Source of the DNA: an uncultured Pseudomonadales bacterium
GTDB taxonomy: Bacteria; Pseudomonadota; Gammaproteobacteria; Pseudomonadales; Pseudohongiellaceae
Length of the DNA: 64,000 nt
Reading direction: 5' to 3'
Assembly: GCA_943789485.1 (NCBI GenBank)
Contig: CALSUH010000001.1
Location: 62,001-126,000, forward strand
Shown: piece after piece, positions 55,134 through 64,000 of the stretch
Layout of the letters: each line of letters begins with the position of its first letter
Position numbering within the stretch: the stretch's first letter is position 1
Notes under the pieces: model-generated
Told to the model about the DNA's origin: nothing
The model's input: only the letters and a program-made list of their open reading frames with translations
Databases searched by the model: none
Position numbers and translations under genes: made by a program

Positions 55134-55892
55134 CTAGGCGCGGAGCTTACGAATCCCACAAAGTGCTTCGTAGGCGCTACGAATCGCCATCGCATTCTCC
55201 TGCGCCTGCTTTAGGGCGTCCTCGGAAGCATCCGTACTAGCAAGCTTGTCAGGGTGGTAGCGTGACATCATGCGCAAGTAAGCGCGGCGTATCTCCCCGT
55301 CTTCAACTCCCGGCTCCAGCTGCAGCACACTGTAGGCGTTCTGCATAAACGACCTTCCTTCGGACTTCAACAATTCGGCCCGAGGATTTGCATCGAAGCG
55401 CTGATAGTTGACGGATTGGGTAGCCGAGGCTATGGCTAGAAATTCTGACTTGGAATAACCAAATTGCTCAGCTACATCCCTTAACAACATTTTATCTTTC
55501 AGGCGAAGGTTTCCCTTTAGGTGGGCAGCCTCACATTGAATCTGCAAAAATAATTTTGCCAGAGCACTGCGCCGCCCTATAACTTTCGCAGCCAGTGCTA
55601 CCGACTCCGACAAGCCCGCATCTGGATACTTGCCCTGATCATAGGCACTAATTGCCTGACGTCGCTTCTCACCAACCAAAGCCATGCGCTGCATGATCTG
55701 GTTTGCGTAATCAATCTCTTCCTCAGTCACCCTGCCATCCATCTTCGCTAGTCGACCCAGCACCAGAAACATGGCATGCAATAAGCGCTGTTCGGCACGG
55801 CCTCCTGCGGGCAGTTCGGCAGCGACACTAAAACCACTAAGCCGCTTGAACAGGGCTTTCCTGTAGGCTTTGCTTGTAAGCGCCATCAACAT
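55134..55892 (-). CDS. TerB-domain J-protein (DjlA-like co-chaperone)
   Basis: The 252-residue protein has a central TerB-like helical domain (LLHAMFLVLGRLAKMDGRVTEEE, with the acidic D-G-x-V-x-x-E-E motif). Its C-terminal J-domain is NAYSVLQLEPGVEDGEIRRA, with HPD in SRYHPDKL. This is the DjlA domain order, but the N-terminal membrane helix of DjlA is absent; the first 45 residues are basic and polar. It should stimulate DnaK ATPase in the cytoplasm. GGTGAG lies 6 nt before the ATG at 55892. It follows murU by 3 bp. Confidence 0.85.
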   Translation of the reverse strand: MLMALTSKAYRKALFKRLSGFSVAAELPAGGRAEQRLLHAMFLVLGRLAKMDGRVTEEEIDYANQIMQRMALVGEKRRQAISAYDQGKYPDAGLSESVALAAKVIGRRSALAKLFLQIQCEAAHLKGNLRLKDKMLLRDVAEQFGYSKSEFLAIASATQSVNYQRFDANPRAELLKSEGRSFMQNAYSVLQLEPGVEDGEIRRAYLRMMSRYHPDKLASTDASEDALKQAQENAMAIRSAYEALCGIRKLRA

Positions 55893-55895
55893 GCT

Positions 55896-56603
55896 CTACT
55901 CACCTGCCTCAGAATTGGCTTTCATTTGTGCATCAAAAATGACATTAATTTCTTTCAGTCGTTGGGGTGTACCAATGTCCATCCACATGCCTTCGTACAT
56001 CGCGCCACCTACCTGATCTTCGCGCATAGCTTCCTGCAGCAAAGGCACCATTGATCTGGGCTGAATAGGATAGTTACGGAACAGATTCTTGTGCATCACA
56101 CTGATGCCACTAAAAGTAAGGCGCTGATCACGAGCGGAATGATCTTCGTGAACTCGCCCTTCATCATCAATATAGAAATCTCCGTGAGGATTGTGATCCG
56201 CATTCTCGACCAACACGAGGTGTGCTAGGCGATCGATTCCATCGACTGGCTCTAAGCTGGCGAAATTGAAGTCTGTCCAGATGTCCGCATTCACTACCAC
56301 AAAGCAATCGTCTTTCAGCATAGGTAGTGCCTTGATGATACCGCCCGCCGTTTCTAATCTAATCGGTTCTTTCGAGTAGCTGATCGAAGTGCCGTACTTC
56401 GATCCATTCCCAAGCAGTTCCTCAATCAGGCGCCCCAAATAAAAATGATTGATCACGATGCCTGTAATACCTCCAGCAACAAGCCTCTCAATCTGATGCT
56501 CGATAAGAGTCTTGCTCCCTACTTTAAGTAGAGGCTTGGGGAGGTCCGCGGTGAGAGGCTGCATTCGCTTACCAAGCCCAGCCGCCAAAATCATTGCGCG
56601 CAT
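55896..56603 (-). CDS. murU: N-acetylmuramate-1-phosphate uridylyltransferase
   Basis: The 235-residue nucleotidyltransferase has LAAGLGKRMQPLTADLPKPL at the N-terminus and NADIWTDF and EGMWMDIGTPQRL later, as in MurU. It turns MurNAc-1-P into UDP-MurNAc in the cell-wall recycling route that bypasses de novo synthesis and gives fosfomycin tolerance in Pseudomonas. The ATG overlaps the amgK stop codon by one base, so the two are coupled. Confidence 0.94.
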   Translation of the reverse strand: MRAMILAAGLGKRMQPLTADLPKPLLKVGSKTLIEHQIERLVAGGITGIVINHFYLGRLIEELLGNGSKYGTSISYSKEPIRLETAGGIIKALPMLKDDCFVVVNADIWTDFNFASLEPVDGIDRLAHLVLVENADHNPHGDFYIDDEGRVHEDHSARDQRLTFSGISVMHKNLFRNYPIQPRSMVPLLQEAMREDQVGGAMYEGMWMDIGTPQRLKEINVIFDAQMKANSEAGE

Positions 56604-57679
56604 TAGAGTTCCAGATTGAGTTTCGCTTTCGCGTTGATAAGTACCTTTTTCTCAAACCAGTCTAGGAAGGGAGCCATTTCCTCATATTTACGGGCTACCT
56701 CCAGAAAATACTGGATAACCAGAGGGATATCGGCCAAATATTGCGGTTTGTTATCTCTTATGCACAGGCGAGAAAATATTCCCATGACCTTGAAATTGCG
56801 CTGCAGGCCAATGAGATCAAAGTCGCGGCGGAATTGCGCGACTGAAACGCCTTCTATTACTCCAGCTGCGCTCGCCAACTCGAAGTAATAATGCGCTAGT
56901 GATTCAACCAGGACAGGGTCCCAGCGGATATAACAATCCCGTAGTAGGGAAACCAGATCGTAGCTATACGCTCCCGCCATTGCATCCTGAAAGTCTATGA
57001 TGCCCGGCCCTGAACCTTCTGGGAATTGTACATCATCGAGAATCAGCAAATTTCGCGAATGGTAGTCGCGATGTACCGCGAGCTGAGCTTGTCCTAGAGC
57101 AGCCTCTTCCAGGAAAGCAAAAGTGTTGGCGATTAAATCGTGCTCAGCAGCACTCAGGTCAAGCCCAAGATAGTGCTCACAGAACCAGTCTTCGAAGAGC
57201 TGCATCTCTGTGCGCAGCTTTTCGCGGTTATAGGGGGCAAGTCTTTTTTTATCTACATTTGACTGTATCTTGACTAGTGCGCGGATCGCATCCTTGTACA
57301 GACTCTCGACCTGATACTCGGAAATAGCATCCAAGCCACCGTCTTGCAGCGTTAACAAACGCGGCAAGTAGAGGCGGTCGCCGAAATCCTCAATCAGTAG
57401 AAATCCTTGGGGGTAATTCTTCGCGAATACCTTAGGCGATTTAACCCCCGCTTCTCGTAAGTAATCTGCAATCTCTACAAATAATTCACTGTTTTCATTA
57501 TCTGGCGGGGCGTCTACCGCGATGAAACTTTGCTTGGGAAGCTGAGCGCGGAAGTAACGGCGAAAGCTCGCGTCTCCACTCACCGGGGCCAGTTCAATAT
57601 CGACCGAGCCCATTTCCGAGAGCCGACTCAATTGCCCATTTACCCAATCATTTAACTGCGCTTTGCGACTATCACTCAT
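56603..57679 (-). CDS. amgK: N-acetylmuramate/N-acetylglucosamine kinase
   Basis: The 358-residue protein has an APH-type kinase fold: GDASFRRYFRA at the N-lobe, the catalytic loop VHRDYHSRNLL, and the metal-binding IIDFQDAMAG. It is annotated as AmgK by its coupling to murU and by the divergent lptD gene, the same layout as in Pseudomonas. It phosphorylates MurNAc at the anomeric position. Without that context it could be mistaken for an aminoglycoside kinase. Confidence 0.93.
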   Translation of the reverse strand: MSDSRKAQLNDWVNGQLSRLSEMGSVDIELAPVSGDASFRRYFRAQLPKQSFIAVDAPPDNENSELFVEIADYLREAGVKSPKVFAKNYPQGFLLIEDFGDRLYLPRLLTLQDGGLDAISEYQVESLYKDAIRALVKIQSNVDKKRLAPYNREKLRTEMQLFEDWFCEHYLGLDLSAAEHDLIANTFAFLEEAALGQAQLAVHRDYHSRNLLILDDVQFPEGSGPGIIDFQDAMAGAYSYDLVSLLRDCYIRWDPVLVESLAHYYFELASAAGVIEGVSVAQFRRDFDLIGLQRNFKVMGIFSRLCIRDNKPQYLADIPLVIQYFLEVARKYEEMAPFLDWFEKKVLINAKAKLNLEL

Positions 57680-57904
57680 TCTGATTCGTTTTCTCTTGCT
57701 TTTTCGCGTCCTCGGGCAGGCTTAGACGCCGGAAATCTTAGGCCCCGCTTTGCATTCAATCCGCGATGAATTATTATGCCCTGCTTAATGCTTGGTCAAA
57801 GCATCTCTTATCACCTAGTTAGTCGGTTTCAATCCCAATTTGTTTAAGGCCTGCCGCCTGCCACAGTGATTTACTGAATAACATCAGGAACTCTCGAATC
57901 AAGT
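57680..57904. promoter_or_regulatory. Divergent promoter region of amgK and lptD
   Basis: A 225-bp gap lies between the amgK and lptD starts. It must hold promoters for both operons. LptD operons are often driven by sigma-E in gammaproteobacteria; I did not find a clear sigma-E -35/-10 pair by eye. No palindrome was noted. Confidence 0.35.
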
Positions 57905-60697
57905 ATGCCTTTCAAAAAGCGCCATCTTTCTGCTGGAATCGGCCTAATCTTGTCTTCGGGATTACTACTCACGGCAATAACCAGTACCGCACAGGCACAG
58001 CTTCCGCAATTCAGCTGCCAGGCTAATGATGCGAGCGATGGCTGGATCTGTGAGGAGAACCCGACTCCTGGCAGCACTAACACAGTACCCACAACTACCC
58101 GGCCCCTAAACAATTCTGAAATTGACGCTAGAATTGGTGAGATTGATACTGCTACTGAGAACCGGCAGGAGAACTCAATTCCCAGCAGCACTAACACAGT
58201 ACCCACAACTACCCGGCCCCCAAATAATACTGAAGCTGCAGCTAGAATTGGTGGGATTGATGCCACTGCCGGTACAGGCTCTCCAAACGCTAGCGGACCA
58301 GCTGCGCTCACAGCCATCAACACCAACCAGCGCTATGGCCTAGATTGGGTTCCACTGGAATCTTTAAGCGCCGAACAACTCACCCAGTTGGATGGAAACT
58401 GCTGCGGCGCGTTTGTAGACCCTACCGGACGCGAGAAGGATAGCCAGAACCGACCCGCCGATGCAGAAACCCGTTTCGATGCCGAGCAGGGCATAAGGGG
58501 CACCTCGCAGAATCTTGTCAGTATTGATGGCGATGTCATCGTGCAGCAAGGCTATCGCACTATCGAGAACAACGAACTCACCACTATCGATCGCGAAGAG
58601 AACACTGTAATAATGCAAGGCGACGTTATTTTCCGCGAACCGGGCGTCATGCTGCGGGGCAGTTCAGCCTTTATTAATAGTTCTGCCGGCACCAACCGAG
58701 TGGAAGACGCGCAGTATGTGCTGCACGAGTTAGGTGCCCACGGCAACGCCGAGAGCATCACATACAGTAGCGACACAGGCAGCGTAATCATCGAGAATGG
58801 CGAATTCAGCCGCTGCGAACCCGAATCGAGATTCTGGTTATTCCGCGCACAGAGCATCGAGCTAAATCAGGTTGAGGGGCGCGGCTATGCAAGCGCGGTA
58901 AGCCTACGCATAAAAGATGTACCGATTTTCTACTACCCAGGCACTCTACCTTTTCCACTCGGCGAAGCACGCATGTCTGGCTTCTTGGCAGCCAGCACCG
59001 GCTCGACACGCAGCGGTGGCTTCGACTTCGAACTACCCTACTACTTCAATCTTGCGCCACAATACGACGCCACACTCTCACCCAGGCTGATATCAGACCG
59101 TGGCGTGCTGACAGGACTCGAACTTCGCTACCTTGCCGAAACTTCGCTAAACACGCTGAACATGTCCTACCTGGGCAACGACAAGCTATTCAATGAAACA
59201 ACGGCGAACGTGCTCGGTTCTGATTCGCCGCCAACAGATAACCGCTGGTTTATCGGCTATGAACATTACGGTGTCTACGGCCGCAACTGGTCCAGCTTTG
59301 TTGATTACAATGCCGTGAGCGATGAAGATTATTTCTACGATCTGGGCAGCAATGGCTTAAATACAACCAGCCGCACACATTTAAATAGGCAGGCGCGACT
59401 AAACTTCAATACCGAATATCTGCGCGCGGGGTTGAATGTGCAGCGCATTCAGATAATCGACCCCTTTATTTCTTCGATAGACCTGAACCGCCCCTATGAT
59501 CGTCTGCCGCAATTTTATTTTGATACCGACGCCTATTTAGGCGCCGGCTTTCGAGTAGAGCTAGGCGGCCAGGTTACTTCTTTCGACAGGACGTTGGATG
59601 AGTCATCCTTATCCCAGAGTCAGCTAGACAACGGCGCACTGGTAAGTGGCGAACGCTTGAATCTAGAGCCTGCAATCAGTTGGTCGATCGAGCAACCGGG
59701 CTGGTTCCTGCGCGCCAATGCAAAGTATAAGCACGCCTCTTATAAGCTACAGAATCAGAGCACTACATCGATGGATGATCCCGATGTTGGCATCACCGTC
59801 TACAATTTCGATAGTGGCCTCATCTTCGAACGCCCCATGGCTGGAGGCTTCACTCAGACACTCGAACCGCGGGCGTACTATCTATTTAGTGAATTTGAAG
59901 ATCAGAGCTTGCTCCCGCTGTTCGATACCTCGGAACTCAACTTCAGCTTCAGCCAACTGTTTCGCGAAGACCGATTCAGTGGCGGTGATCGCACCGGCGA
60001 TGCCGATCAAGTGAGTATTGCTATTACCAGCCGCATACTGGATGAGAAAGGCAAAGAGCGCGCCCGAATGAGCCTTGGTCAAATTCGCTATTTCGATGAT
60101 AGACAGGTAAATCTGGGCAACCCAATTCAATCCTGGATACCGCGCTATTCTCCACTGAATCAAAAATCCGCGCTGGCAGGTGAATTTGCTCTATCATTCG
60201 CAGAGAGCTGGCGCTTGAATACTGACGTACAATACAACGAAGAAACCGAAGAACTGGACGAAGGCAGTTTTCAACTTCGCTACCACAGGGACACCGATCA
60301 TTTATTCAATATCGCCTATCGCTACCGAAATTTGGTGGATTCGCCTAACTTTAGACTGCCAACAGGAATCGACCCTCGCATCAAGCAGACCGATCTCTCA
60401 GCAGCCTGGCCGCTAAATCAAGCTTGGAAAGTATTGGCTAGATGGAACTATGACCACAGCAATTCTCGGAACTTAGAGACCTTTGCCGGAGTCGAATACA
60501 GTAATTGTTGTGCGACAATACGAGTTATTGCACGAGAATGGGTTGACGAGGACGAATTGTTTGTCCCTAATATCGAACCTAACCAAGGAATTTTTGTCCA
60601 ATTCACCCTGAATGGACTAGGAAACATAACTGGCGGCGGCTTAAGCAGCCTATTAAGCGATGGTATACGTGGGTTTAAAGAGACTAATGATGAGTAG
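57905..60697 (+). CDS. lptD: LPS-assembly outer-membrane protein LptD
   Basis: The 930-residue protein has a signal peptide (to about residue 31, TSTAQAQLPQ), an N-terminal periplasmic jellyroll of the OstA/LptA type (about 195-330), and a C-terminal 26-strand-type beta barrel. Cys38 and Cys49 near the N-terminus and a Cys pair in YSNCCATIRV near the C-terminus match the positions of the LptD disulfides; there is an extra pair in DGNCCGAF. Residues 51-126 hold a duplicated 38-residue segment. With LptE and LptA it inserts LPS into the outer leaflet. surA, encoded downstream, is the chaperone for such barrels. Confidence 0.96.
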   Translation: MPFKKRHLSAGIGLILSSGLLLTAITSTAQAQLPQFSCQANDASDGWICEENPTPGSTNTVPTTTRPLNNSEIDARIGEIDTATENRQENSIPSSTNTVPTTTRPPNNTEAAARIGGIDATAGTGSPNASGPAALTAINTNQRYGLDWVPLESLSAEQLTQLDGNCCGAFVDPTGREKDSQNRPADAETRFDAEQGIRGTSQNLVSIDGDVIVQQGYRTIENNELTTIDREENTVIMQGDVIFREPGVMLRGSSAFINSSAGTNRVEDAQYVLHELGAHGNAESITYSSDTGSVIIENGEFSRCEPESRFWLFRAQSIELNQVEGRGYASAVSLRIKDVPIFYYPGTLPFPLGEARMSGFLAASTGSTRSGGFDFELPYYFNLAPQYDATLSPRLISDRGVLTGLELRYLAETSLNTLNMSYLGNDKLFNETTANVLGSDSPPTDNRWFIGYEHYGVYGRNWSSFVDYNAVSDEDYFYDLGSNGLNTTSRTHLNRQARLNFNTEYLRAGLNVQRIQIIDPFISSIDLNRPYDRLPQFYFDTDAYLGAGFRVELGGQVTSFDRTLDESSLSQSQLDNGALVSGERLNLEPAISWSIEQPGWFLRANAKYKHASYKLQNQSTTSMDDPDVGITVYNFDSGLIFERPMAGGFTQTLEPRAYYLFSEFEDQSLLPLFDTSELNFSFSQLFREDRFSGGDRTGDADQVSIAITSRILDEKGKERARMSLGQIRYFDDRQVNLGNPIQSWIPRYSPLNQKSALAGEFALSFAESWRLNTDVQYNEETEELDEGSFQLRYHRDTDHLFNIAYRYRNLVDSPNFRLPTGIDPRIKQTDLSAAWPLNQAWKVLARWNYDHSNSRNLETFAGVEYSNCCATIRVIAREWVDEDELFVPNIEPNQGIFVQFTLNGLGNITGGGLSSLLSDGIRGFKETNDE
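58055..58282 (+). repeat. 114-bp duplication inside lptD
   Basis: Two in-frame units of 114 bp (58055-58168 and 58169-58282) encode E51-Q88 and E89 onward. They share STNTVPTTTRP and NN-E---ARIG-ID. The unit is 38 codons, so the frame is kept. The segment lies between the signal peptide region with Cys38/Cys49 and the jellyroll domain, likely a flexible linker. Confidence 0.9.
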
Positions 60698-60722
60698 ATG
60701 CAGTACAAAGGAAACAGGACCA

Positions 60723-62030
60723 ATGCGGCAAGGCGCTCTTACCTTCGCTCGCGGTCTACTGGTAATCGGCTTGGGGCTGGCTTTAACAATTGGGGCAGGA
60801 TCCGTCAGTGCTCAGCGGGTGTTACTGGACAGAATCGTCGCCCTCGTCGATGAAGGTGTGGTCCTGCAAAGCGAGCTTAATAGACGCATCGTTGAAATTC
60901 GAGAGAATGCCGCTCGAGCCAACAGCGCTCTTCCAGAACCCGAGCAGCTCAGCAATGAAGTGCTGGATTCGCTGATTCTTGAAAATATACAGATGCAGTT
61001 GGCAGAAAGAGTCAGTATCCGTTTTAACGACGACGAAATTAATCGCATTCTTGGCACTATGGCTGAGAACAACAATATGAGTTTCGATGAGTACCTAGAC
61101 GTATTAAACGAGGCCGGCGTCTACTTGCTAACGCGAGAGCAGGTTCGCAAACAGATGACTATGCAAGAATTGCAGCGCGGCATGGTGAATCGTCGAATTC
61201 AAATCACTGAGCAGGAAATTGATAATTTTCTGAACTCGGAGATGGGCCGTGAAATCATGGCTCCAGATTACCTTGTTGAGCACATGCTTATTCCCGTCGG
61301 CGGTGAAGAAACTGTAGCTGCAAAGCAAGAGAAATTACGTTATACCGCCGATCTACTCGCGCGCATTAATGAAGGCGAGAACTTCGCTGCAGTGAGAGCG
61401 GCGGCAAGTCAGGCCCGTTTGTTTGAAGTTAACGCAACAGAGTTCGGATGGCTAAAGGCTGAGGCTCTCCCCAATCTGTTTAGAGAGATTGTCGAAGGCA
61501 TGGAAATCGGCGATGCAGAAGGGCCTATAGAAGCTGGAAATGGCTTTCATCTAATTCAACTAACGAACAAGGCCGGCGGCGCAGAGCAGATGGTGAAGCA
61601 GACAAACTTTCGCCACATCATGCTAACTCCTAATGAGATCCGAGACGAGCAACAGACAGAGGATGCTATTCGCGAATTTCGACAGCAAATTGTAGACGGC
61701 GAAGAGTTTGCAACACTGGCGCGACAGAATTCCGACGACGACACCTCCGTTGTCGCCGGCGGCGATATGGACTGGATCAATGAGGGGCAACTACCTCTGG
61801 ATATGGAGGCCGTAATAGACTCTCTGGAAATCGGGAATTTGAGCGAACCGTTTCGCACGGCCAATGGCTGGCATATTGCAGAAGTCATAGAACGTCGCGT
61901 AGCCGACCTCAGCACAATCTACAGCCGCAATCAGGCCGAAAGATCCTTGCGTAATCGAAAGTTTGATTTGGAATTGCAGAATTGGCTGATAGAGATTCGC
62001 GAAGAAGCCTTCGTAGAATTTATCGACTAG
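60723..62030 (+). CDS. surA: Periplasmic chaperone/peptidyl-prolyl isomerase SurA
   Basis: The ATG at 60723 (MRQGALTFARG) follows AAAGGA and AGGA and begins a signal peptide ending in V-S-A-Q. The 435-residue protein has the SurA N-terminal chaperone core (ILLDRIVALVDEGVVLQSEL-type start, here VLLDRIVALVDEGVVLQSEL), two parvulin domains (about 185-285 and 295-395), and a C-terminal helix. It escorts outer-membrane barrels such as LptD to the BAM complex. The start lies 25 bp after the lptD stop. Confidence 0.96.
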   Translation: MRQGALTFARGLLVIGLGLALTIGAGSVSAQRVLLDRIVALVDEGVVLQSELNRRIVEIRENAARANSALPEPEQLSNEVLDSLILENIQMQLAERVSIRFNDDEINRILGTMAENNNMSFDEYLDVLNEAGVYLLTREQVRKQMTMQELQRGMVNRRIQITEQEIDNFLNSEMGREIMAPDYLVEHMLIPVGGEETVAAKQEKLRYTADLLARINEGENFAAVRAAASQARLFEVNATEFGWLKAEALPNLFREIVEGMEIGDAEGPIEAGNGFHLIQLTNKAGGAEQMVKQTNFRHIMLTPNEIRDEQQTEDAIREFRQQIVDGEEFATLARQNSDDDTSVVAGGDMDWINEGQLPLDMEAVIDSLEIGNLSEPFRTANGWHIAEVIERRVADLSTIYSRNQAERSLRNRKFDLELQNWLIEIREEAFVEFID

Positions 62031-62109
62031 GCTTTGCTTCAACTTCATCCAGAAGACCCCTCTATTTAAGAGCATAGACCACCGTGGATAGCTCCGCAGG
62101 AAGACCGTT

Positions 62110-63102
62110 TTGACACACCGAATAGCTATCACTCCAGGAGAGCCAGCTGGCATAGGGCCCGACCTGTGCATAGCGATAGCACAGAGACCTCCAAGCGATG
62201 TCGAATTGGTCATCGTCGCTGACCCTAAGCTGCTTGTGAATCGGGCTGCACAGTTAGGCCAGCCACTTAGGCTCAAAATTTTTGAGGCTGGGACTCGCCC
62301 CGCAGAAACAAAAGCCGGAGAGCTAACGGTGCTACCCGTTGCATTGCGATCGAGCGCTAAGCCCGGAGTGCTGGACAAAGCCAATGCGGACTATGTCTTG
62401 GAAACACTGCGGGTAGCCGCGCAGACAGTCAGCGATGGCGATTGCGGGGCTATGGTCACAGGGCCAGTTCACAAGGGCATTATCAATGATGCAGGACACC
62501 CTTTCTCAGGACATACCGAATACCTCGCCGAATTTTGCAAACAAGACCTGACCGTTATGATGCTGGCGACTGAAGGCCTTCGCGTCGCCTTGGCGACGAC
62601 GCATCTACCGCTGAGCGCAGTACCTAGCGCTATCACGAAAAATCTACTGCGCGCTATCATCAAAATTTTGAACGCCGATCTACAATCAAAATTTGGCATT
62701 GTTACACCGCGCATTCTAGTGTGTGGGCTCAACCCTCATGCGGGTGAAGGCGGACACCTAGGCAGCGAGGAGATCGAGACTATCGAGCCGGTCCTAGATG
62801 AGATGCGAGATCAGGGAATAAATCTTGTTGGCCCACTGCCTGCTGACACGCTTTTTACGACCAAATACCTCGCCACTGCCGATGCCGTTCTGGCCATGTA
62901 CCACGACCAGGGCCTGCCCGTACTTAAATTTAAGGGCTTCGGAGCGGCGAGTAATATCACCTTAGGACTGCCTATCATAAGAACATCGGTCGATCATGGA
63001 ACCGCACTGGATCTGGCCGCAACTGGCAAGGCTGAAACAGGAAGCCTCCGTAATGCGATCACTACAGCGCTGGAAATGAGCAAACACTGGAGACAGTCCT
63101 AG
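62110..63102 (+). CDS. pdxA: 4-hydroxythreonine-4-phosphate dehydrogenase
   Basis: The gene uses a TTG start at 62110 with AGGA about 7 nt upstream. The 330-residue enzyme has [30 protein letters not shown] with a metal-binding His, [12 protein letters not shown] and [11 protein letters not shown]. It makes the precursor of pyridoxal phosphate. Its TAG stop overlaps the GTG start of rsmA by one base. Confidence 0.96.
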   Translation: MTHRIAITPGEPAGIGPDLCIAIAQRPPSDVELVIVADPKLLVNRAAQLGQPLRLKIFEAGTRPAETKAGELTVLPVALRSSAKPGVLDKANADYVLETLRVAAQTVSDGDCGAMVTGPVHKGIINDAGHPFSGHTEYLAEFCKQDLTVMMLATEGLRVALATTHLPLSAVPSAITKNLLRAIIKILNADLQSKFGIVTPRILVCGLNPHAGEGGHLGSEEIETIEPVLDEMRDQGINLVGPLPADTLFTTKYLATADAVLAMYHDQGLPVLKFKGFGAASNITLGLPIIRTSVDHGTALDLAATGKAETGSLRNAITTALEMSKHWRQS

Positions 63103-63926
63103 TGGCGCACTCTAAGGCCGTAACTCTGAGTACGGGTACAACCCACCAGGCCCGCAAGCGTTTTGGTCAGAATTTCCTTCACGACCAGCAAGTCATCGAC
63201 CGTATTATTAGGGAAATCGCACCCACAAGTTCCGACCATCTCCTAGAGATAGGTCCCGGGCAGGGTGCCCTCACTGAGCAACTCGCTGAGTCCGGCGCAA
63301 GAGTAGACTGTGTCGAATTGGATCGCGATCTAGCCGAGCACCTTAGACATCAGTACCGCGACTACGACAATGTGCACATCCACCAGCACGATATCCTCAA
63401 GTTCGACCTGAACGATCTCGAGCTTAGTGACAAACGCGTTCGCATCATCGGCAACCTTCCTTATAATATTTCGACAGCTGTTCTTTTCCACTTAGTAAAA
63501 TACCACGAGAAGATTGAGGACATGAGCTTCATGCTGCAACTAGAGGTGGTTGAGCGCATGTCAGCCAGCGTAGGCGATAAGGACTACGGACGGCTTAGTT
63601 TGATGCTGCAGTATTTTTGTCAGGCCCAGAAGTTGTTCGACGTATCGCCCCAGGCTTTCACTCCACAGCCTAAAGTAAATTCAGCGATAGTGCGGCTAAC
63701 GCCCCACAAAGCACTACCTATTACCGTAAAAGATACGGACTGCCTTAAGGTCGTCGTGCGCACCGCGTTCAATCAACGTCGCAAGACTTTAAAAAATAGC
63801 CTGAAGACGCTTATATCTGATAGTGAGCTTAGCGATCTCGAGATAGACATGACGCTCAGGCCTGAAAAATTGACTCTTACGGACTACGTAAAAATTAGTG
63901 ATGCAATAAGCGAGTCAACCAATTAG
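63102..63926 (+). CDS. rsmA: 16S rRNA (A1518/A1519) dimethyltransferase
   Basis: The gene has a GTG start at 63102 overlapping the pdxA stop. The 274-residue KsgA enzyme has RKRFGQNFLHD, LEIGPGQGALTEQL (SAM motif I), and the NLPYNIST motif. It dimethylates two adenines in helix 45 of 16S rRNA and acts as a late 30S assembly check. The operon surA-pdxA-rsmA-apaG is classical in gammaproteobacteria. Confidence 0.97.
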   Translation: MAHSKAVTLSTGTTHQARKRFGQNFLHDQQVIDRIIREIAPTSSDHLLEIGPGQGALTEQLAESGARVDCVELDRDLAEHLRHQYRDYDNVHIHQHDILKFDLNDLELSDKRVRIIGNLPYNISTAVLFHLVKYHEKIEDMSFMLQLEVVERMSASVGDKDYGRLSLMLQYFCQAQKLFDVSPQAFTPQPKVNSAIVRLTPHKALPITVKDTDCLKVVVRTAFNQRRKTLKNSLKTLISDSELSDLEIDMTLRPEKLTLTDYVKISDAISESTN

Positions 63927-63964
63927 ATTTAGATGCTGAAAGCAGCCTAGAGAAGCGAGTTAAA

Positions 63965-64000
63965 ATGAATAAGCAACCAGATATCCAGATCGGCGTTAAA
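63965..64000 (+). CDS. apaG: ApaG start (cut by window end)
   Basis: An ATG at 63965 opens a frame M-N-K-Q-P-D-I-Q-I-G-V-K that runs to the window edge. In gammaproteobacteria apaG follows rsmA, and the short N-terminus resembles ApaG. The identification rests mainly on position. Confidence 0.6.
   Translation, partial: MNKQPDIQIGVK

Noticed and set aside
56603..57679. Aminoglycoside resistance kinase
   Set aside because: The fold is shared, but overlap with murU and the divergent lptD gene identify it as AmgK.

Overview
This 64 kb window is a chromosome segment of a gammaproteobacterium, most likely a marine or aquatic relative of the order Pseudomonadales. The evidence is gene order. It carries aroQ-accB-accC-prmA-DUF3426-dusB-fis-purH-purD, coq7/OsmC/crp/trpC-trpD-trpG, rpe-trpE, and djlA/murU-amgK divergent from lptD-surA-pdxA-rsmA-apaG. 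From memory, the same blocks occur in Pseudomonas. The fabA-fabB unsaturated fatty acid pair, Coq7 and an encoded CCA on the tRNA also fit. No rRNA, CRISPR array, prophage or intact insertion sequence was seen.

Bases 1-24600 are an accessory catabolic and transport region. It holds alpha/beta hydrolases, a hot-dog thioesterase, an exported methyltransferase-like protein, SDR oxidoreductases, a kappa-GST-type isomerase, a haloalkane dehalogenase and a dispersed acyl-CoA oxidation set: CoA ligase, SDR/thiolase/acyl-CoA dehydrogenase operon, alpha-methylacyl-CoA racemase and crotonase. It also has an OPA-type MFS transporter, an AGCS sodium/amino-acid symporter, a DPP-IV-like lipoprotein peptidase and two full paralogues of an uncharacterised secreted family. 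A 49-bp minisatellite derived from coding sequence lies between two convergent genes near 4.2 kb. PurC closes this region.

Bases 24600-26760 are a decayed zone. It contains a secreted alpha/beta-hydrolase pseudogene with in-frame stops and a frameshift, the C-terminal stub of a third copy of the secreted family fused at a junction to the N-terminal stub of a TetR regulator, an intact tRNA-Thr(UGU), and a truncated copy of that tRNA in a 60-bp direct repeat.

Bases 26760-34600 carry envelope sugar and lipid genes: an acyltransferase-3 protein, a fatty acid hydroxylase, pgi, a phosphomannomutase, galU and manC. Together they lead from fructose-6-P to UDP-glucose and GDP-mannose.

Bases 34600-64000 are the conserved core: fabAB, a stand-alone DsbD N-terminal domain, aroQ, accBC, prmA, dusB-fis, purHD, coq7, crp, the split trp genes with a photolyase between them, rpe, the MurNAc recycling pair amgK-murU, and the outer-membrane biogenesis operon lptD-surA-pdxA-rsmA-apaG, the last cut by the window end.

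I found no clearly new multi-gene defence or mobile system. The most unusual signals are the coding-derived minisatellite, the three-copy secreted family, the DsbD reduced to one domain, the TetR/secreted-family deletion junction with a surviving operator-like palindrome, the partial tRNA duplication, a 231-bp inverted-repeat element near 14.4 kb, and the duplicated 38-residue segment at the LptD N-terminus.
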